NCBI RefSeq assembly: GCF_000971985.1
Contig: NZ_LAQQ01000001.1
Location: 620,001-684,000 of the forward strand
Direction: 5' to 3'
Length of the DNA stretch: 64,000 nucleotides
Source: Paenibacillus dauci
GTDB taxonomy: Bacteria > Bacillota > Bacilli > Paenibacillales > Paenibacillaceae
The notes beneath the pieces were generated by a model. It ran no database searches. It saw only the letters and a program-made list of their open reading frames with translations, and was not told the DNA's origin. A program made the position numbers and the translations under genes. Shown piece after piece: positions 17,405-27,119 of this stretch; the first letter of the stretch is position 1, and each line of letters starts with the position of its first letter.

Positions 17405-18019
17405 TCAGTGTCGCTGTCCAATATGCTCTGCCCAGGATTGACGATCCAGTACATAGTGCTGATATTCTTCGCCTTCGATGTGGATGATATTCCGCAAGGT
17501 GAATCCGGATTTTTGGATGACCTGGCAGGATACGATATTCTCGGTCAGTGCTACCGCATTGAGCAGCGGGATAGTGGTATTTGCAAATAAATACATAATC
17601 ATGCCCTGCACAGCCTGTTTTGCATATCCTCTACCTCTGTAATCTCTGGAAATGGCATATACAATCTCCCGGTTTGGTGAAGGCAGTTCACTCTTGATCC
17701 CTGTACAGCACCAGCCGATTAGCTCACCTGTATTTTTGGAGAAAATCGCTAGACGCAAGTATAGATCCTGTACATCTTCACCGCTTAGCACTGCATTGAG
17801 AAACTGTCGATTCTCGGGAATCTCATAGTGGACCAGCCAATCTGCCCGTACTTCTTTGGGAACGTTCCAGCCGGGAAGATAGCCATAGATTTCGTGCTGC
17901 CATGTCAGTGTATGCAGGGCATCCAGATCCCCAGCTCTGAACTCCCGCAAAATAATATCTTCACCATCTATAATCAATACATCTTCTTTGGGAACAAAAC
18001 GATTATTTATATACATCAT
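17405..18019 (-). CDS. GNAT-family N-acetyltransferase
   Basis: About 204 residues. The L-R-E-F-R-A-G-D-L-D-A-L opening and the R-D-Y-R-G-R-G-Y-A-K-Q-A acetyl-CoA-binding loop near residue 132 identify a RimJ/RimL-like GNAT. Several clustered start codons (GTG 18028, ATG 18025, 18019, 18016) lie behind AAGGAG. ATG 18019 gives ten-base spacing and was chosen, but 18025 is also possible. The substrate cannot be predicted. It stands alone between the beta-helix gene and the DUF1836 gene. Confidence 0.85.
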   Translation of the reverse strand: MMYINNRFVPKEDVLIIDGEDIILREFRAGDLDALHTLTWQHEIYGYLPGWNVPKEVRADWLVHYEIPENRQFLNAVLSGEDVQDLYLRLAIFSKNTGELIGWCCTGIKSELPSPNREIVYAISRDYRGRGYAKQAVQGMIMYLFANTTIPLLNAVALTENIVSCQVIQKSGFTLRNIIHIEGEEYQHYVLDRQSWAEHIGQRH

Positions 18020-18108
18020 CAGCATCACTCTCCTTACTTTTGGTTAATTACCATATTAAGTAAACGATGATAAAGCAGTCAATGTTGCACTCTGGCATCG
18101 ATTAAACC

Positions 18109-18134
18109 AAAAAGACATCCTGTTTACGGATGTC
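18109..18134 (-). terminator. Terminator of the DUF1836 gene
   Basis: GACATCC / GGATGTC hairpin with a seven-base loop. On the minus strand TTTTT follows directly. It lies 40 bases past the DUF1836 stop. Confidence 0.65.
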
Positions 18135-18173
18135 CCAAGGTAGTATTTGCTGCATGCACAGCAGACTCGCTAT

Positions 18174-18767
18174 TTATGGTTTATTTACTTCTTTCTCAGC
18201 CTGTTCATTCATTTCAAGTCCAGTAATCTTCTCTGCCAGAATCTTGCCTGCATTGGCGAGGGTTGCCATTTTGAGTGAGAAGCTGGACAGCATCTCCTGC
18301 TGGGAACCGGCGTTATCGCGCAGCGCACGGCCTTCCTCGCGGGCCAGCTCCATCGTATAGCTGGATGCATCTTCCTGTTCATCACAGAAATGATTGTAGA
18401 TTTCGCCGAGTGTACGAACCTCCAGCTGTCCTTCAATCATCGCCTGTATGGTGGCAATCGGCAGGACTGGTTTGAGATTGCAGATCATGATCAGATAAGC
18501 GATATGCGTGCGCGAATAGCGCTTTTTCACAGTAGGCGGAATGACTTTTTGTTTGACATAATTATTAATCATTGATGGAGTAATCAGCTTGCTGCCCGTA
18601 TCTCCGGGGAACTGGCGAAACTGCCCTTCCAGCAGCGCGACCATCTGATCCATATACAGTTCAATCTGGGGCAGCTGCTCCCAGCGGGGAAACCGGTAAT
18701 TAATCTTGGCTTCGCCCCATTCCTTCAATTCATCCAGAAGGGGGTAGTGCATCGTCGGTCGTTTCAT
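18174..18767 (-). CDS. DUF1836-family protein
   Basis: 197 residues from ATG 18767, which follows GGAGGAG; the longer frame from 18830 lacks a ribosome site. The central region L-I-T-P-S-M-I-N-N-Y-V-K followed by Y-S-R-T-H-I-A-Y-L matches the DUF1836 pattern, a MerR-like helix-turn-helix in which a protein picks its DNA by the M-I-N-N-Y-V-K segment. The C-terminal 60 residues are helical and charged. Probably a cytoplasmic DNA-binding protein of unknown targets. The family call rests on memory of the pattern. Confidence 0.75.
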   Translation of the reverse strand: MKRPTMHYPLLDELKEWGEAKINYRFPRWEQLPQIELYMDQMVALLEGQFRQFPGDTGSKLITPSMINNYVKQKVIPPTVKKRYSRTHIAYLIMICNLKPVLPIATIQAMIEGQLEVRTLGEIYNHFCDEQEDASSYTMELAREEGRALRDNAGSQQEMLSSFSLKMATLANAGKILAEKITGLEMNEQAEKEVNKP

Positions 18768-18952
18768 TGGATTCTCCTCCTCGTAGGAATATTCAGGATA
18801 TAGATTCATTATGTATACGACCCTGTTCACCTGATTGCCACGAATTAAGCGTATAACGTGTCTTTTGTTATAGCGCTGCTATTTTCTTTCTATTATAACG
18901 GATATACTGCCTTGCAGTAACTTGATATCATTCTAATCTGCTTGCATCAAGT

Positions 18953-18981
18953 TTGTAATCAACATCACATGTGGTTATAAT
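18953..18981 (+). promoter_or_regulatory. Sigma-A promoter ahead of degV
   Basis: TTGTAA (18953-18958), a 17-base spacer and TATAAT (18976-18981), leaving an untranslated leader of about 150 bases before the DegV start. No structured leader was recognised. Confidence 0.5.
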
Positions 18982-19137
18982 AACTATATCACAAGGTTTT
19001 GCACTACATATGTATTTTTTGCAATATTGCACATTTAATTATTGCAAAGCATATGCTCACAATCTTTGGAAATAGCGGCTAGCTAAGCTGGTTTTCAGGG
19101 AATTGTTGAATCTTCTATGAGAAAGTAGTGATTTATT

Positions 19138-20022
19138 ATGAGAACAATCGCCTGGGTAACCGACAGCACCGCAATGATCGATCCTGTATTTGCAAGCGAG
19201 AATCATATTTATATCGTTCCGCTTTGCCTGATTGCAGGTGATGAAGTATATCGTGAGAACATCGATATTACCGCTGAACAATTTTACGAGAAGATGCGTA
19301 TCCATGACCGTGTAGGTAGCTCTCAGCCGCCGATCGGAGAATTTATAGAATTATATGAACAACTCAAGGATCAATACGATGATATTATTGCTATTCACTG
19401 CTCATCCGAACTAAGTGGAACCTACAACTCCTCCCTGCAGGCTGCCGAGATGGCCGAAGTGCGTGTCATCGGTATCGACTCTAAAGTCGGTGCATTCCCA
19501 CTGCGCGAGATGGTTATGCAGGGCATCGAGATGCAGCAACAGGGCATGACAGCAGCCGAGATCAAGGAACAGATCGACGGTATGATTCAGGAAATGTCCT
19601 TTTACATGATTCCGGCCAGTCTGAGCCAGCTTCATCGCAGTGGCCGTGTATCTGGCACCCAGCTGATGATCAGCCAATTGCTGTCGATTCATCTGCTGCT
19701 GCGCTTTGAAGAAGGTAAAGTCATTGTGGAAGACAAGATCCGTACGATGAAAAAAGCCAAGCTGCGTCTGCTTGATATCCTGAAAAAAGATGTGGAGCAT
19801 ATTCGCGATGTATGCATTATGCACGCCAACAATCTGGAAGGTGCTTTTAAGCTCAAAGAAGAGATTGCGCATCTGGCACCGCGTTTGCAGATTGAGATTG
19901 CTTCCTTTATCCCGGTGGCAGGTATTCATGCGGGTGAAGGTACACTGGCTCTGGCATGGATCAAGAACAATTGGAGTGCGATCCAGCGTAACACCCTGTC
20001 GGCTGCACATACCACAGCCTGA
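19138..20022 (+). CDS. DegV-family fatty-acid-binding protein
   Basis: 294 residues with the family hallmarks: V-T-D-S-T-A near the N-terminus, the S-S-Q-P-P segment, H-C-S-S-E-L-S-G-T-Y-N-S and D-S-K near residue 120. DegV/FakB proteins bind a fatty acid and present it to the FakA kinase for phospholipid synthesis. No fakA-like gene is nearby. The ribosome site (AGAAAG) is weak. It is monocistronic, with its own promoter and terminator. Confidence 0.9.
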   Translation: MRTIAWVTDSTAMIDPVFASENHIYIVPLCLIAGDEVYRENIDITAEQFYEKMRIHDRVGSSQPPIGEFIELYEQLKDQYDDIIAIHCSSELSGTYNSSLQAAEMAEVRVIGIDSKVGAFPLREMVMQGIEMQQQGMTAAEIKEQIDGMIQEMSFYMIPASLSQLHRSGRVSGTQLMISQLLSIHLLLRFEEGKVIVEDKIRTMKKAKLRLLDILKKDVEHIRDVCIMHANNLEGAFKLKEEIAHLAPRLQIEIASFIPVAGIHAGEGTLALAWIKNNWSAIQRNTLSAAHTTA

Positions 20023-20209
20023 TTGGACAGGAAGTAACACGAACATTAGCTACGGATCAATGGATAGTTGATTCAGCAGCATTATAGATTGAGTATTTGC
20101 TATGGTTAGTTTGTGACTATTACCTCATTATCGAACCATCTATTTTCTAGTGAGCTGCAGACAAGAATAGATGAGTAGTTATTAGGTATAATCATCGGTC
20201 TAACCATGT

Positions 20210-20250
20210 AAAAGGCTTCCACCCTAATCGGATAGAAGCCTTTTTTCTTT
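20210..20250 (+). terminator. Terminator of the degV gene
   Basis: AAAAGGCTTC / GAAGCCTTTT stem followed by a T-run on the plus strand. Confidence 0.85.
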
Positions 20251-20368
20251 TTATAGACTCTTATGCATGCTGATCGAATTTTGCTGTTTGAATAGGTGGT
20301 TACCAGAATAACATTGAATAGTCGAGATCGTAAGATTATTATATCGCTGATTATCCAAGACCAGCCTT

Positions 20369-21157
20369 TTAATAATGAGAACTGCTTCGTTTTTTCTTTT
20401 TCTTCTCTGCTTTTCTTTCTTGTTTGTTCACTTTTGCCTGTCGTCGCTCCTCTTTTTTGCGCTCGTATTCTTCACGCTGGTTTTTCTTTTTCCAATTTTC
20501 TTCCTTGTCCTGTACATGAATCTTTTCCTGCACACAGATCATCATAATGACCTGCAATGGATTGATCGCCGGGTGCTTGCTTAATTTCTTGATCGTATAT
20601 GTATTATTCATTCCCGACTGTTTGGTAATACTGTACTCCTGCTCATGCCGAGTATTCATGAATTCGATATTTGTGTTAAAGGGCATGCGAATGAGGGAGG
20701 TACTGCCGATCTTTTGCTTGTTGCGATCCAGCAGCTGGAATGAATATCCCGACTTAATCAAAGGTCCTCTTAGCTGCTCCTTCATATAACCGACCGTCGC
20801 CCCGCTGCCATCTTTCATTGTACCCAGACGGGCAAGACCCAGCGTACCACGGCGAAGATGCTTTTCGACAAGCAACTTTTTTCCATTCGCATCTGACAGG
20901 GTGAACCGGTCTCCCGACCTTTTCAATAGAACCATATCCATTCGTGCGACAGGCTCATCATTTACGTATACCCTGTAAATAAAGCTTCCATCCCGATCTG
21001 TCTTTAATACAATCGTGTCCGCTTCGCGGATCACCTTGGCGTAATCGCGCGATGGGTCCCCTTTGAAGTTAGGAACCGACTGGCGGGTAAAATTGTGTAC
21101 TCCGCATCCACTTAGCAGCAGAGCCAGTATAATGATACATGCTGTCCATCTTTTCAA
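20369..21157 (-). CDS. Lipoprotein with highly charged C-terminal tail
   Basis: 262 residues starting at TTG 21157, nine bases after AAGGAG; no in-frame ATG fits better. The lipobox L-L-S-G-C gives a predicted lipid-anchored protein. The middle (about 35-190) is beta-rich, with scramblase/tubby-like features such as F-T-L-S-D-A-N-G-K and S-Y-S-I-T. The last 50 residues are almost entirely Lys, Arg, Glu and Gln, an unusual surface tail that could bind anionic wall polymers. It is divergent from the ECF sigma gene, with about 157 bp between starts. Function unknown. Confidence 0.78.
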   Translation of the reverse strand: MKRWTACIIILALLLSGCGVHNFTRQSVPNFKGDPSRDYAKVIREADTIVLKTDRDGSFIYRVYVNDEPVARMDMVLLKRSGDRFTLSDANGKKLLVEKHLRRGTLGLARLGTMKDGSGATVGYMKEQLRGPLIKSGYSFQLLDRNKQKIGSTSLIRMPFNTNIEFMNTRHEQEYSITKQSGMNNTYTIKKLSKHPAINPLQVIMMICVQEKIHVQDKEENWKKKNQREEYERKKEERRQAKVNKQERKAEKKKKKRSSSHY

Positions 21158-21252
21158 TACATTTTTCTCCTTAACATGTATTCTAGTTCTCAGGAACTAT
21201 ATTCATTATAATCCTATTTCTGTATTTGCCCATGTAATAAATGTCATTTTAT

Positions 21253-21282
21253 CAAAACGTTATGACCTGTCTGCTTCGTCTA
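21253..21282 (+). promoter_or_regulatory. Candidate ECF-type autoregulatory promoter
   Basis: CAAAAC (to 21258) and CGTCTA (from 21277) are separated by 18 bases, similar to Bacillus ECF promoters that combine an AAC -35 with a CGTC -10, though one base longer than usual. It lies 33 bases ahead of the sigma gene start. Confidence 0.35.
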
Positions 21283-21314
21283 TACTGTATAGATATCCAA
21301 AAGGGGGAACCATC

Positions 21315-21863
21315 GTGACTGTATCCAAAGCAGACACCGAGCTGCATACTTTGTCGGTAGATGCAGATTATGCCTGCGAAGAAGAACGATTCTACCAGAC
21401 GGTGCTGTCTCACCGAAACCAGCTCTACCAGATTGCCTATAGCTATCTACGCAATAAGGAGGACGCGCTGGAAGCCATCCAGGAAGCAACTTTCCGGGCA
21501 TGGAAAAAGCGTAAAACACTCAAAAATCCGGCAGCTTTCAAACCATGGATAATTCGTATTCTGATCTACATATGTATTGACGAACAGCGCCGCCGCAAAC
21601 GCATCTCTCCTATACCCGAGCAGATGCCTGAACCGTCTGTGCAGCTGGATCACCGGCGCATGCAGATGCTGTCGATGCTGGAGAAGATCAAGCCCAAATA
21701 CCGTCATATCCTGCTGCTTCGTTATTACAATGACATGACCGTCCCCGAGATCGCCCGCATCCTGGACAAACCGGAAGGCACGATCAAAACCTGGCAGCAC
21801 CAGGCACTCAAGCAGCTGCGCAAGCATATGGACAAACAGGAGGATTGGTATAATGAAACATGA
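21315..21863 (+). CDS. ECF-family RNA polymerase sigma factor
   Basis: 182 residues from GTG 21315, seven bases after AAGGGGG; upstream in-frame codons belong to noncoding sequence. Region 2 is seen in Y-Q-I-A-Y-S-Y-L-R-N-K-E-D-A-L-E-A-I-Q-E with F-R-A-W. Region 4 is seen in L-L-R-Y-Y-N-D-M-T-V-P-E-I-A and G-T-I-K-T-W. It directs polymerase to stress-type promoters. The last codons overlap the anti-sigma gene by 11 bp, the usual arrangement for co-production with the inhibitor. An ECF-like promoter motif just upstream suggests autoregulation. Confidence 0.93.
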   Translation: MTVSKADTELHTLSVDADYACEEERFYQTVLSHRNQLYQIAYSYLRNKEDALEAIQEATFRAWKKRKTLKNPAAFKPWIIRILIYICIDEQRRRKRISPIPEQMPEPSVQLDHRRMQMLSMLEKIKPKYRHILLLRYYNDMTVPEIARILDKPEGTIKTWQHQALKQLRKHMDKQEDWYNET

Positions 21864-22992
21864 TGTGGAACAGATGTTGAAGCAGGATGCAGAGCAGCTG
21901 CGCACTGAACAGCCTCCTGCAGGTGACTTCGAGCAGATCCGGGCGATTCGTGCAGGAATGCAGCAGCCTGCAAGACGCACGCATACGTTAGGAAGCGTCT
22001 TAAAGAGACGCTCGTCGCGTGTAGTGATGAGTACAGCTGCAGCTGTAATGGTCATTGCTTTTCTTCTGGCGGGAGTCAATCAGTGGAGTCCATTGTTTAA
22101 GACCGCAGCTCTGTCGGAAGAAGAGCAACAAGCGAATGATAACTGGGGAGATCTGGAACCTTTCCGGGAGTTATCCAGTCATATGAATATCTATGATTCA
22201 CTCAATTCAGCTATTAAAAATAACTATATTCAGCGAACGAACACATCGGTTACACAGAATGGACTTACGTTTACGCTGCATGCCTTAACCGCGGATCGCC
22301 AGAAAATCATCTATTTCTTCACTATTGAGAGTCAGGAAAATTTAACTGTTATGGCTCCCAGTATATCCCGGTTTATCAGTCCGGATGATCGTCATGTAAT
22401 TAGTGAAGGCAGTAGCATATGGGGAGGCGCTTTTCCGGAAAATCCCAGACTATATAAAGGAATGGGTATGATTCGACTAGAAGAAGGACAAGCTTTTCCT
22501 CACAAAATGATTGGACGTTTTCAGCTTCGAACCACAAAAATAGACTTTTTAAATCATCATAATCTGGAACTTAAAAAAAGTGACATTAACATCACGCCTA
22601 TATTCAAGATCCCTTTTGATTTGGCTCCACAATTCAGTCTTCAAGAACCCAAAATATATTATCCGAAGGATGTAGTTTATAAATGGAGTAAAGGCACCTT
22701 AAAAGTAACCAAAGTAGAATTATCACCATTATCTACCAAGATTAAAATAGTGCTTGATCCTGTAGCTGCTAAATCGGATCCTTACCCGGTTTTCCCCAAC
22801 CTTTATTTATTAGCTCAAAAAGGTGGAAAACGCACGCCTCTAGACAATCGTTCCGGCGGAAATTCAGGAGGCACAGCAGATGATGGCAGTTTCGAAATAG
22901 AATATGAATTTGGAAGTGACCTACTATCACAACCCGATACTTTGCAAATTGCATTAGCAGATGGGCAAAAGCATACATTAAAGCTCCGCTAA
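21853..22992 (+). CDS. Membrane anti-sigma factor, DUF4179-like
   Basis: 379 residues. A cytoplasmic N-terminal segment (1-55) rich in Glu and Gln is the likely sigma-binding part. One membrane helix spans about 58-78. The outer portion contains N-W-G-D-L-E-P-F-R and I-K-N-N-Y-I-Q-R, then beta-rich sequence with F-D-L-A-P-Q-F and V-T-K-V-E-L-S-P-L. These match DUF4179 plus DUF5643-type sensor domains. It holds the ECF sigma inactive until an envelope signal arrives. The last third is more AT-rich than the first. A paralogue without a sigma partner lies at 27.1 kb. Confidence 0.82.
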   Translation: MKHDVEQMLKQDAEQLRTEQPPAGDFEQIRAIRAGMQQPARRTHTLGSVLKRRSSRVVMSTAAAVMVIAFLLAGVNQWSPLFKTAALSEEEQQANDNWGDLEPFRELSSHMNIYDSLNSAIKNNYIQRTNTSVTQNGLTFTLHALTADRQKIIYFFTIESQENLTVMAPSISRFISPDDRHVISEGSSIWGGAFPENPRLYKGMGMIRLEEGQAFPHKMIGRFQLRTTKIDFLNHHNLELKKSDINITPIFKIPFDLAPQFSLQEPKIYYPKDVVYKWSKGTLKVTKVELSPLSTKIKIVLDPVAAKSDPYPVFPNLYLLAQKGGKRTPLDNRSGGNSGGTADDGSFEIEYEFGSDLLSQPDTLQIALADGQKHTLKLR

Positions 22993-23205
22993 GATCTAGA
23001 AGCAGAATGCTACATCTTTGGATTTAATCTTCATGATCCCCATTTATAATATCTAATCCCAGGATCTTTAGGCTTGATCGGAGAATATGCTCTTATTCTT
23101 TTCTGAAATGAATACTGACTTATTCCTTGCCTGATAAATACAGAAGCTTGTCATATAACTGAGTCCTATAATACCATTCATCTAATGTCTCAATCACCCT
23201 GCCCC

Positions 23206-23250
23206 TAACAAAAAGAGCGGTTCCCCGTGAGGGTACCGCTCTTTTTGTTA
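23206..23250. terminator. Bidirectional terminator (16-bp perfect stem)
   Basis: Perfect 16-bp inverted repeat built around AAAAAGAGCGGT / ACCGCTCTTTTT with T-runs on both strands. It serves the anti-sigma operon and the convergent 72-residue gene. Confidence 0.9.
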
Positions 23251-23304
23251 TACATATTATTATCGTACGATCCCTGACTAAGCCATCCATATTTACTCAT
23301 TCTG

Positions 23305-23523
23305 TTATCGCCGCTTGCGCTGCTCAAAAAACTCGCATTCTGATCTATCATAATACTTCATATCACTAATATCCGCCTGAACCACAATCCGGTTCTCATC
23401 AAAACGTACAATCTTCACCGAAGATTCTATCAAATCATCCCCGCGAAAAATGCGTAGAACCGACTGCTGCTCCATCGCATCCTGAAAATCATCATCGGTC
23501 TCCAGTCTAATCTGATAAGCCAT
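23305..23523 (-). CDS. Small hypothetical protein
   Basis: 72 residues from ATG 23523 with AGGAGG seven bases upstream. Opening M-A-Y-Q-I-R-L-E-T-D-D-D, then alternating strands (V-L-R-I-F-R, V-K-I-V-R-F, R-I-V-V-Q-A) and a basic end. It resembles a small beta-barrel such as an Sm- or SH3-like fold, but I recognise no family. It is 90 bp downstream of the GH27 gene on the same strand and may be co-transcribed. Confidence 0.65.
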   Translation of the reverse strand: MAYQIRLETDDDFQDAMEQQSVLRIFRGDDLIESSVKIVRFDENRIVVQADISDMKYYDRSECEFFEQRKRR

Positions 23524-23616
23524 TGTTATCCTCCTGTCTCTATGCTGCACACATCCATGAATCATAGCATATTTTACAGTCAGACTCTAATCCTTATCCA
23601 TGCTTACCTGACAGGC

Positions 23617-24909
23617 TTATACCTGGCTCAATCGGTAAAAGACTGCCGCATGCGGTGCCAGCTTCACTTCAATCTCTCCCTGCACGACACCGGCATCTGA
23701 ACGTTCCCACAGATTGCGCAGCTGCACCGCTCCCTGGATATTCAGCTGATCCATTGTCACACGCACCAGCGCCTCTTCATCGCCTGCATTAAATAGTGCT
23801 ACATAACGGTCCTCGCTGCCCTCCTGCTCTGCAGTCCATACAATCCGATCCTGCTCATCCCGGAAAACCTGACGGGCATTACGACTGCTGCGGTTGGCCT
23901 CCAGCACTTCATCATTAGTAAGCAGAGACAGTGTCCATGCATCATTATCCCGCAGTTCCCCACCAAACATCAGTGGAGAACGGAAAATCGACCACAGCGT
24001 CATCATCGTCAGCTGCTCATCACGGGTAAATCGTGTCCAGCGATCACTTCCGCCTCCATCCACCGAGCGAATCCCGATATGACCAAGAGGCAGCATATCA
24101 CAATCTGGCCATTGTCCTTCCGCTACATACGGTGCCCATTTCTCACAGCGTTCGAACATGGCATGCAGCAACGGCCAGATATCCCAGAAATCATCGGTCA
24201 CCCGCCACATATTCGCATTTGCTGCCAGCTCCTCATGATATTCCAGCGGTGCCGGACCCGGAGACAGACTGAGCACCATCGGACGGCCGCAGCGATCAAT
24301 CGCCTGGCGAATCAATTCGATCTCTGCCAAATGAGTATCATACAGACGGGAAGCAGCGATATCATCCACTTTGACAAAATCAACACCCCACTGCGCATAC
24401 AGCTCAAATAGCGAATCATAATACTCCTGGGCACCTTCCTGCGAAGCATCCACTCCGTACATATCCGTGTTCCACGGGCAAATCGAATTAGAGTGTGCAA
24501 TCTGGCGTGCTATTACGGAAGTTCCTTTGATCGGTGTATCCTGATGTACAGCCTGTCTCGGTATCCCTCGCATAATATGAATACCAAATCGCAGTCCCAG
24601 GCTATGTACATAGTCTGCCAGCGGCTTGAATCCTTGTCCATCTGTTGCAGAAGGGAAACGGTTAACAGCCGGAATCAGTCTTGAGTATTCATCCATTTCC
24701 AAAGGGACAAAAGAGCGGTACGCAGAAGATACTGCTCCCGGTTCATACCACTGAATATCCACCACTACATACTCCCAGCCAAATGCCTGCAAATGCTCTG
24801 CCATATATTCGGCATTTCCTCGAATTTCCTCTTCGCGAACAGCGGCTCCATAACAATCCCAGCTGTTCCAGCCCAGTGGCGGATAAGGTGCCCATTGATG
24901 ATGCTGCAT
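23617..24909 (-). CDS. GH27 alpha-galactosidase
   Basis: 430 residues from ATG 24909, nine bases after GGAG; the ATG at 24924 has no ribosome site. P-P-L-G-W-N-S-W-D at residues 10-18 and Y-V-V-V-D-I-Q-W open the GH27 TIM barrel. The nucleophile Asp sits in F-V-K-V-D-D near 165. The acid/base Asp is probably in the R-V-T-D-D-F-W-D-I segment near 220. A C-terminal beta domain follows (about 345-430). There is no signal peptide, so it acts on imported oligosaccharides, removing alpha-linked galactose. A cre-like site upstream suggests carbon catabolite control. Confidence 0.88.
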   Translation of the reverse strand: MQHHQWAPYPPLGWNSWDCYGAAVREEEIRGNAEYMAEHLQAFGWEYVVVDIQWYEPGAVSSAYRSFVPLEMDEYSRLIPAVNRFPSATDGQGFKPLADYVHSLGLRFGIHIMRGIPRQAVHQDTPIKGTSVIARQIAHSNSICPWNTDMYGVDASQEGAQEYYDSLFELYAQWGVDFVKVDDIAASRLYDTHLAEIELIRQAIDRCGRPMVLSLSPGPAPLEYHEELAANANMWRVTDDFWDIWPLLHAMFERCEKWAPYVAEGQWPDCDMLPLGHIGIRSVDGGGSDRWTRFTRDEQLTMMTLWSIFRSPLMFGGELRDNDAWTLSLLTNDEVLEANRSSRNARQVFRDEQDRIVWTAEQEGSEDRYVALFNAGDEEALVRVTMDQLNIQGAVQLRNLWERSDAGVVQGEIEVKLAPHAAVFYRLSQV

Positions 24910-24960
24910 ATGTATACACTCCATTTCGTTGGATGATTAATGACTGCTTTCTTCTCCTGA

Positions 24961-24974
24961 TGATAACGCTTACT
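24961..24974 (-). promoter_or_regulatory. Candidate cre (CcpA) site ahead of the GH27 gene
   Basis: The minus strand reads AGTAAGCGTTATCA, one base from the catabolite-responsive consensus, 52 bases before the start codon. Confidence 0.45.
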
Positions 24975-25121
24975 GTATTGAAGTTCAATATAAAGGATAT
25001 ATGTATATAAATAAATTATATTTATGTATACTTTACAGTTTTCTAACTGAACTGCTATATACCCTTTTCTGAATACTTTTGGTTATTTTTTTAATAGCTT
25101 ACTGAATTCCGATTTTATATA

Positions 25122-25148
25122 TAAATTTTTAGGGGAACAGGACGATAT
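25122..25148 (+). promoter_or_regulatory. Sigma-D (motility) promoter of the chemoreceptor
   Basis: TAAA (25122-25125), exactly 15 bases, then GACGATAT (25141-25148), one base from the TAAA-N15-GCCGATAT consensus. The chemoreceptor starts 53 bases further on. Confidence 0.75.
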
Positions 25149-25201
25149 ATATACATGACTAACGTACTCAACATTATATTTTGCAGCTGGAGCGTGAATT
25201 T

Positions 25202-26902
25202 ATGAGGTTTAATATTCAAACAAAGCTTTTAACCGGTTTTATCGTAGTTGTTTTACTTCTTGCCCTTACGGGATTAATCTCTACAATGGGAATTAATAAA
25301 CTGGGTACCCAGCTCAAACAGATAAATACCAAATCGATGCCAAGTGTAACCCTGCTCGGCACCATGAATGGCGATGTATCCGACGTGGAACGTCTGGTGC
25401 TGAATATCTTGTTCGAAACAGACCCTTCCCAGCTGAAAAGCCTCAATGAGTCCTATACCGCTTTGCTCGACAAAATTGCCAAAGAACGTACCGAATATGA
25501 AAAATTGATCCAGACCGATCAGGAAAAACAGATGTTTATGCAATTTACTTCTAATTATGATAAATACATTGCCCTGCTGCCGCAATTGATTGAAGCCGGT
25601 AATGCCAACCAGACCCAGGCTTCTCTGGATCTGCACAAGCAGGCTTATCCGATCTGGTATGCAGCCAATGATGCGATTGGCCAACTGATTGCACTGGAGA
25701 ATGAGCAATCGTCACTGCTGACTAATGATGCTGTAGATTTGTCCACATCGACTTCTCGCAATATCTTTATTCTGACTATTGTATCGGTAATACTGGCACT
25801 TGCCATTGCTATCTTTATCGCACGTCTGATCTCCCGGCCGGTCAAAGCACTGCAAGGTGCTGCCGAGCATATTGCCAGTGGTGACCTGTCCGGCGAACCT
25901 ATTGATATCCGCAATCGTGATGAGATTGGTCTGCTGGCTGATTCCTTTAATAAAATGTCGCAGAATCTGCGCAATCTGATCGAATCGGTGGCTTCGACTT
26001 CCGAGATGATTGCTGCTTCATCCGAACAGCTGACTGCCAGCAGTGAACAGAATACTCAGGCATCCCGTCAGATTGCCGAGACAACACAGGAAGTGGCCGA
26101 GGGTACAACACGTCAGGTCGATCTGACCGCCAAATCCGCTCAGGCGATGCAGGAAATGTCTATCGGTGTAGAACAGATTGCTATCCGTGCACAGACCGTG
26201 TCCACATCTGCAGCCGAAGCAGCTTCCAAATCGGCAGATGGCGATGCAGCTATCCGTGATGCTGTAGCCCAGATGGATTCGATCCAGAATTCCATGACTT
26301 CCCTGGCGCATGTCGTTCAAGAACTGGGTGAGCGCTCCCAGACCATTGGTAATATTACGGATGTAATTACCGGTATTTCTTCCCAGACCAATCTGCTTGC
26401 TCTGAACGCCGCTATCGAAGCTGCGCGTGCCGGTGATGCCGGTCGTGGATTCGCTGTAGTAGCCGATGAAGTGCGCAAACTGGCTGAGCAATCCGCTGAA
26501 TCTGCTCGTCAGATTACCGAGCTGGTAAGTACGATCCAGAGAGAAACCTATCGTGCTATTCAGGCGGTGGATGTAAACAGCCAGGAAGTACGCAAAGGTA
26601 TTCAATCTGTTTCCCTCGCCGGTAATGCTTTCCAGGATATTCTGGCAGCTGTTAATCAGGTAGCAGGCGATATTGAAGATGTCTCTGCAGGTGCCGAACA
26701 AATGTCTGCCAGCACCGAAGAGATCGTACGTTTCTCCAAAGAGATCACCCAGATTACCGAAGAGACAGCTTCCGGTACGATGAACGTATCGGCAGCTACC
26801 GAAGAACAACTGGCTTCGATGGAAGAGATCACCACTTCTTCCGCTTCACTCGCCAACACCGCCGAGCATCTCCAATCTCAAATCAACGAATTTAAAGTAT
26901 AA
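25202..26902 (+). CDS. Methyl-accepting chemotaxis protein
   Basis: 566 residues from ATG 25202, behind GGAG; an upstream frame from 25181 lacks a ribosome site. First helix about 5-30. A four-helix-bundle ligand domain (about 32-180), then a second helix about 188-208 and a HAMP linker about 210-265. The cytoplasmic coiled-coil hairpin follows, with its tip [15 protein letters not shown] near 400. Gln/Glu-rich methylation heptads flank it. It signals to CheA/CheW. The ligand is unknown. Expression from the sigma-D promoter fits co-regulation with flagella. Confidence 0.94.
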   Translation: MRFNIQTKLLTGFIVVVLLLALTGLISTMGINKLGTQLKQINTKSMPSVTLLGTMNGDVSDVERLVLNILFETDPSQLKSLNESYTALLDKIAKERTEYEKLIQTDQEKQMFMQFTSNYDKYIALLPQLIEAGNANQTQASLDLHKQAYPIWYAANDAIGQLIALENEQSSLLTNDAVDLSTSTSRNIFILTIVSVILALAIAIFIARLISRPVKALQGAAEHIASGDLSGEPIDIRNRDEIGLLADSFNKMSQNLRNLIESVASTSEMIAASSEQLTASSEQNTQASRQIAETTQEVAEGTTRQVDLTAKSAQAMQEMSIGVEQIAIRAQTVSTSAAEAASKSADGDAAIRDAVAQMDSIQNSMTSLAHVVQELGERSQTIGNITDVITGISSQTNLLALNAAIEAARAGDAGRGFAVVADEVRKLAEQSAESARQITELVSTIQRETYRAIQAVDVNSQEVRKGIQSVSLAGNAFQDILAAVNQVAGDIEDVSAGAEQMSASTEEIVRFSKEITQITEETASGTMNVSAATEEQLASMEEITTSSASLANTAEHLQSQINEFKV

Positions 26903-27119
26903 TGTAACCTTTTACGGTTCTCTTGCGTCCTATCTTCTGTGTACCTGCAGCAGTTAGGGCGCTTTTACATAATGAACGACATGAAATTGGCATAACATTA
27001 CCAGAAATAGCTGGAACTATGTATGCAGAACGAGGTAAAATTAGAATGAAATCAATAACAGACGGTTCTGCTTTATCCTGCATAGCAGACAACTACCAAC
27101 GAACAGGAGGACTGTCCGC

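Noticed and set aside
19411-20046. Long minus-strand frame opposite degV
   Set aside because: Antisense shadow of a confident DegV gene.
21063-21314. N-terminal extension of the ECF sigma gene
   Set aside because: The extension crosses the promoter region and the divergent lipoprotein gene; GTG 21315 has the ribosome site.
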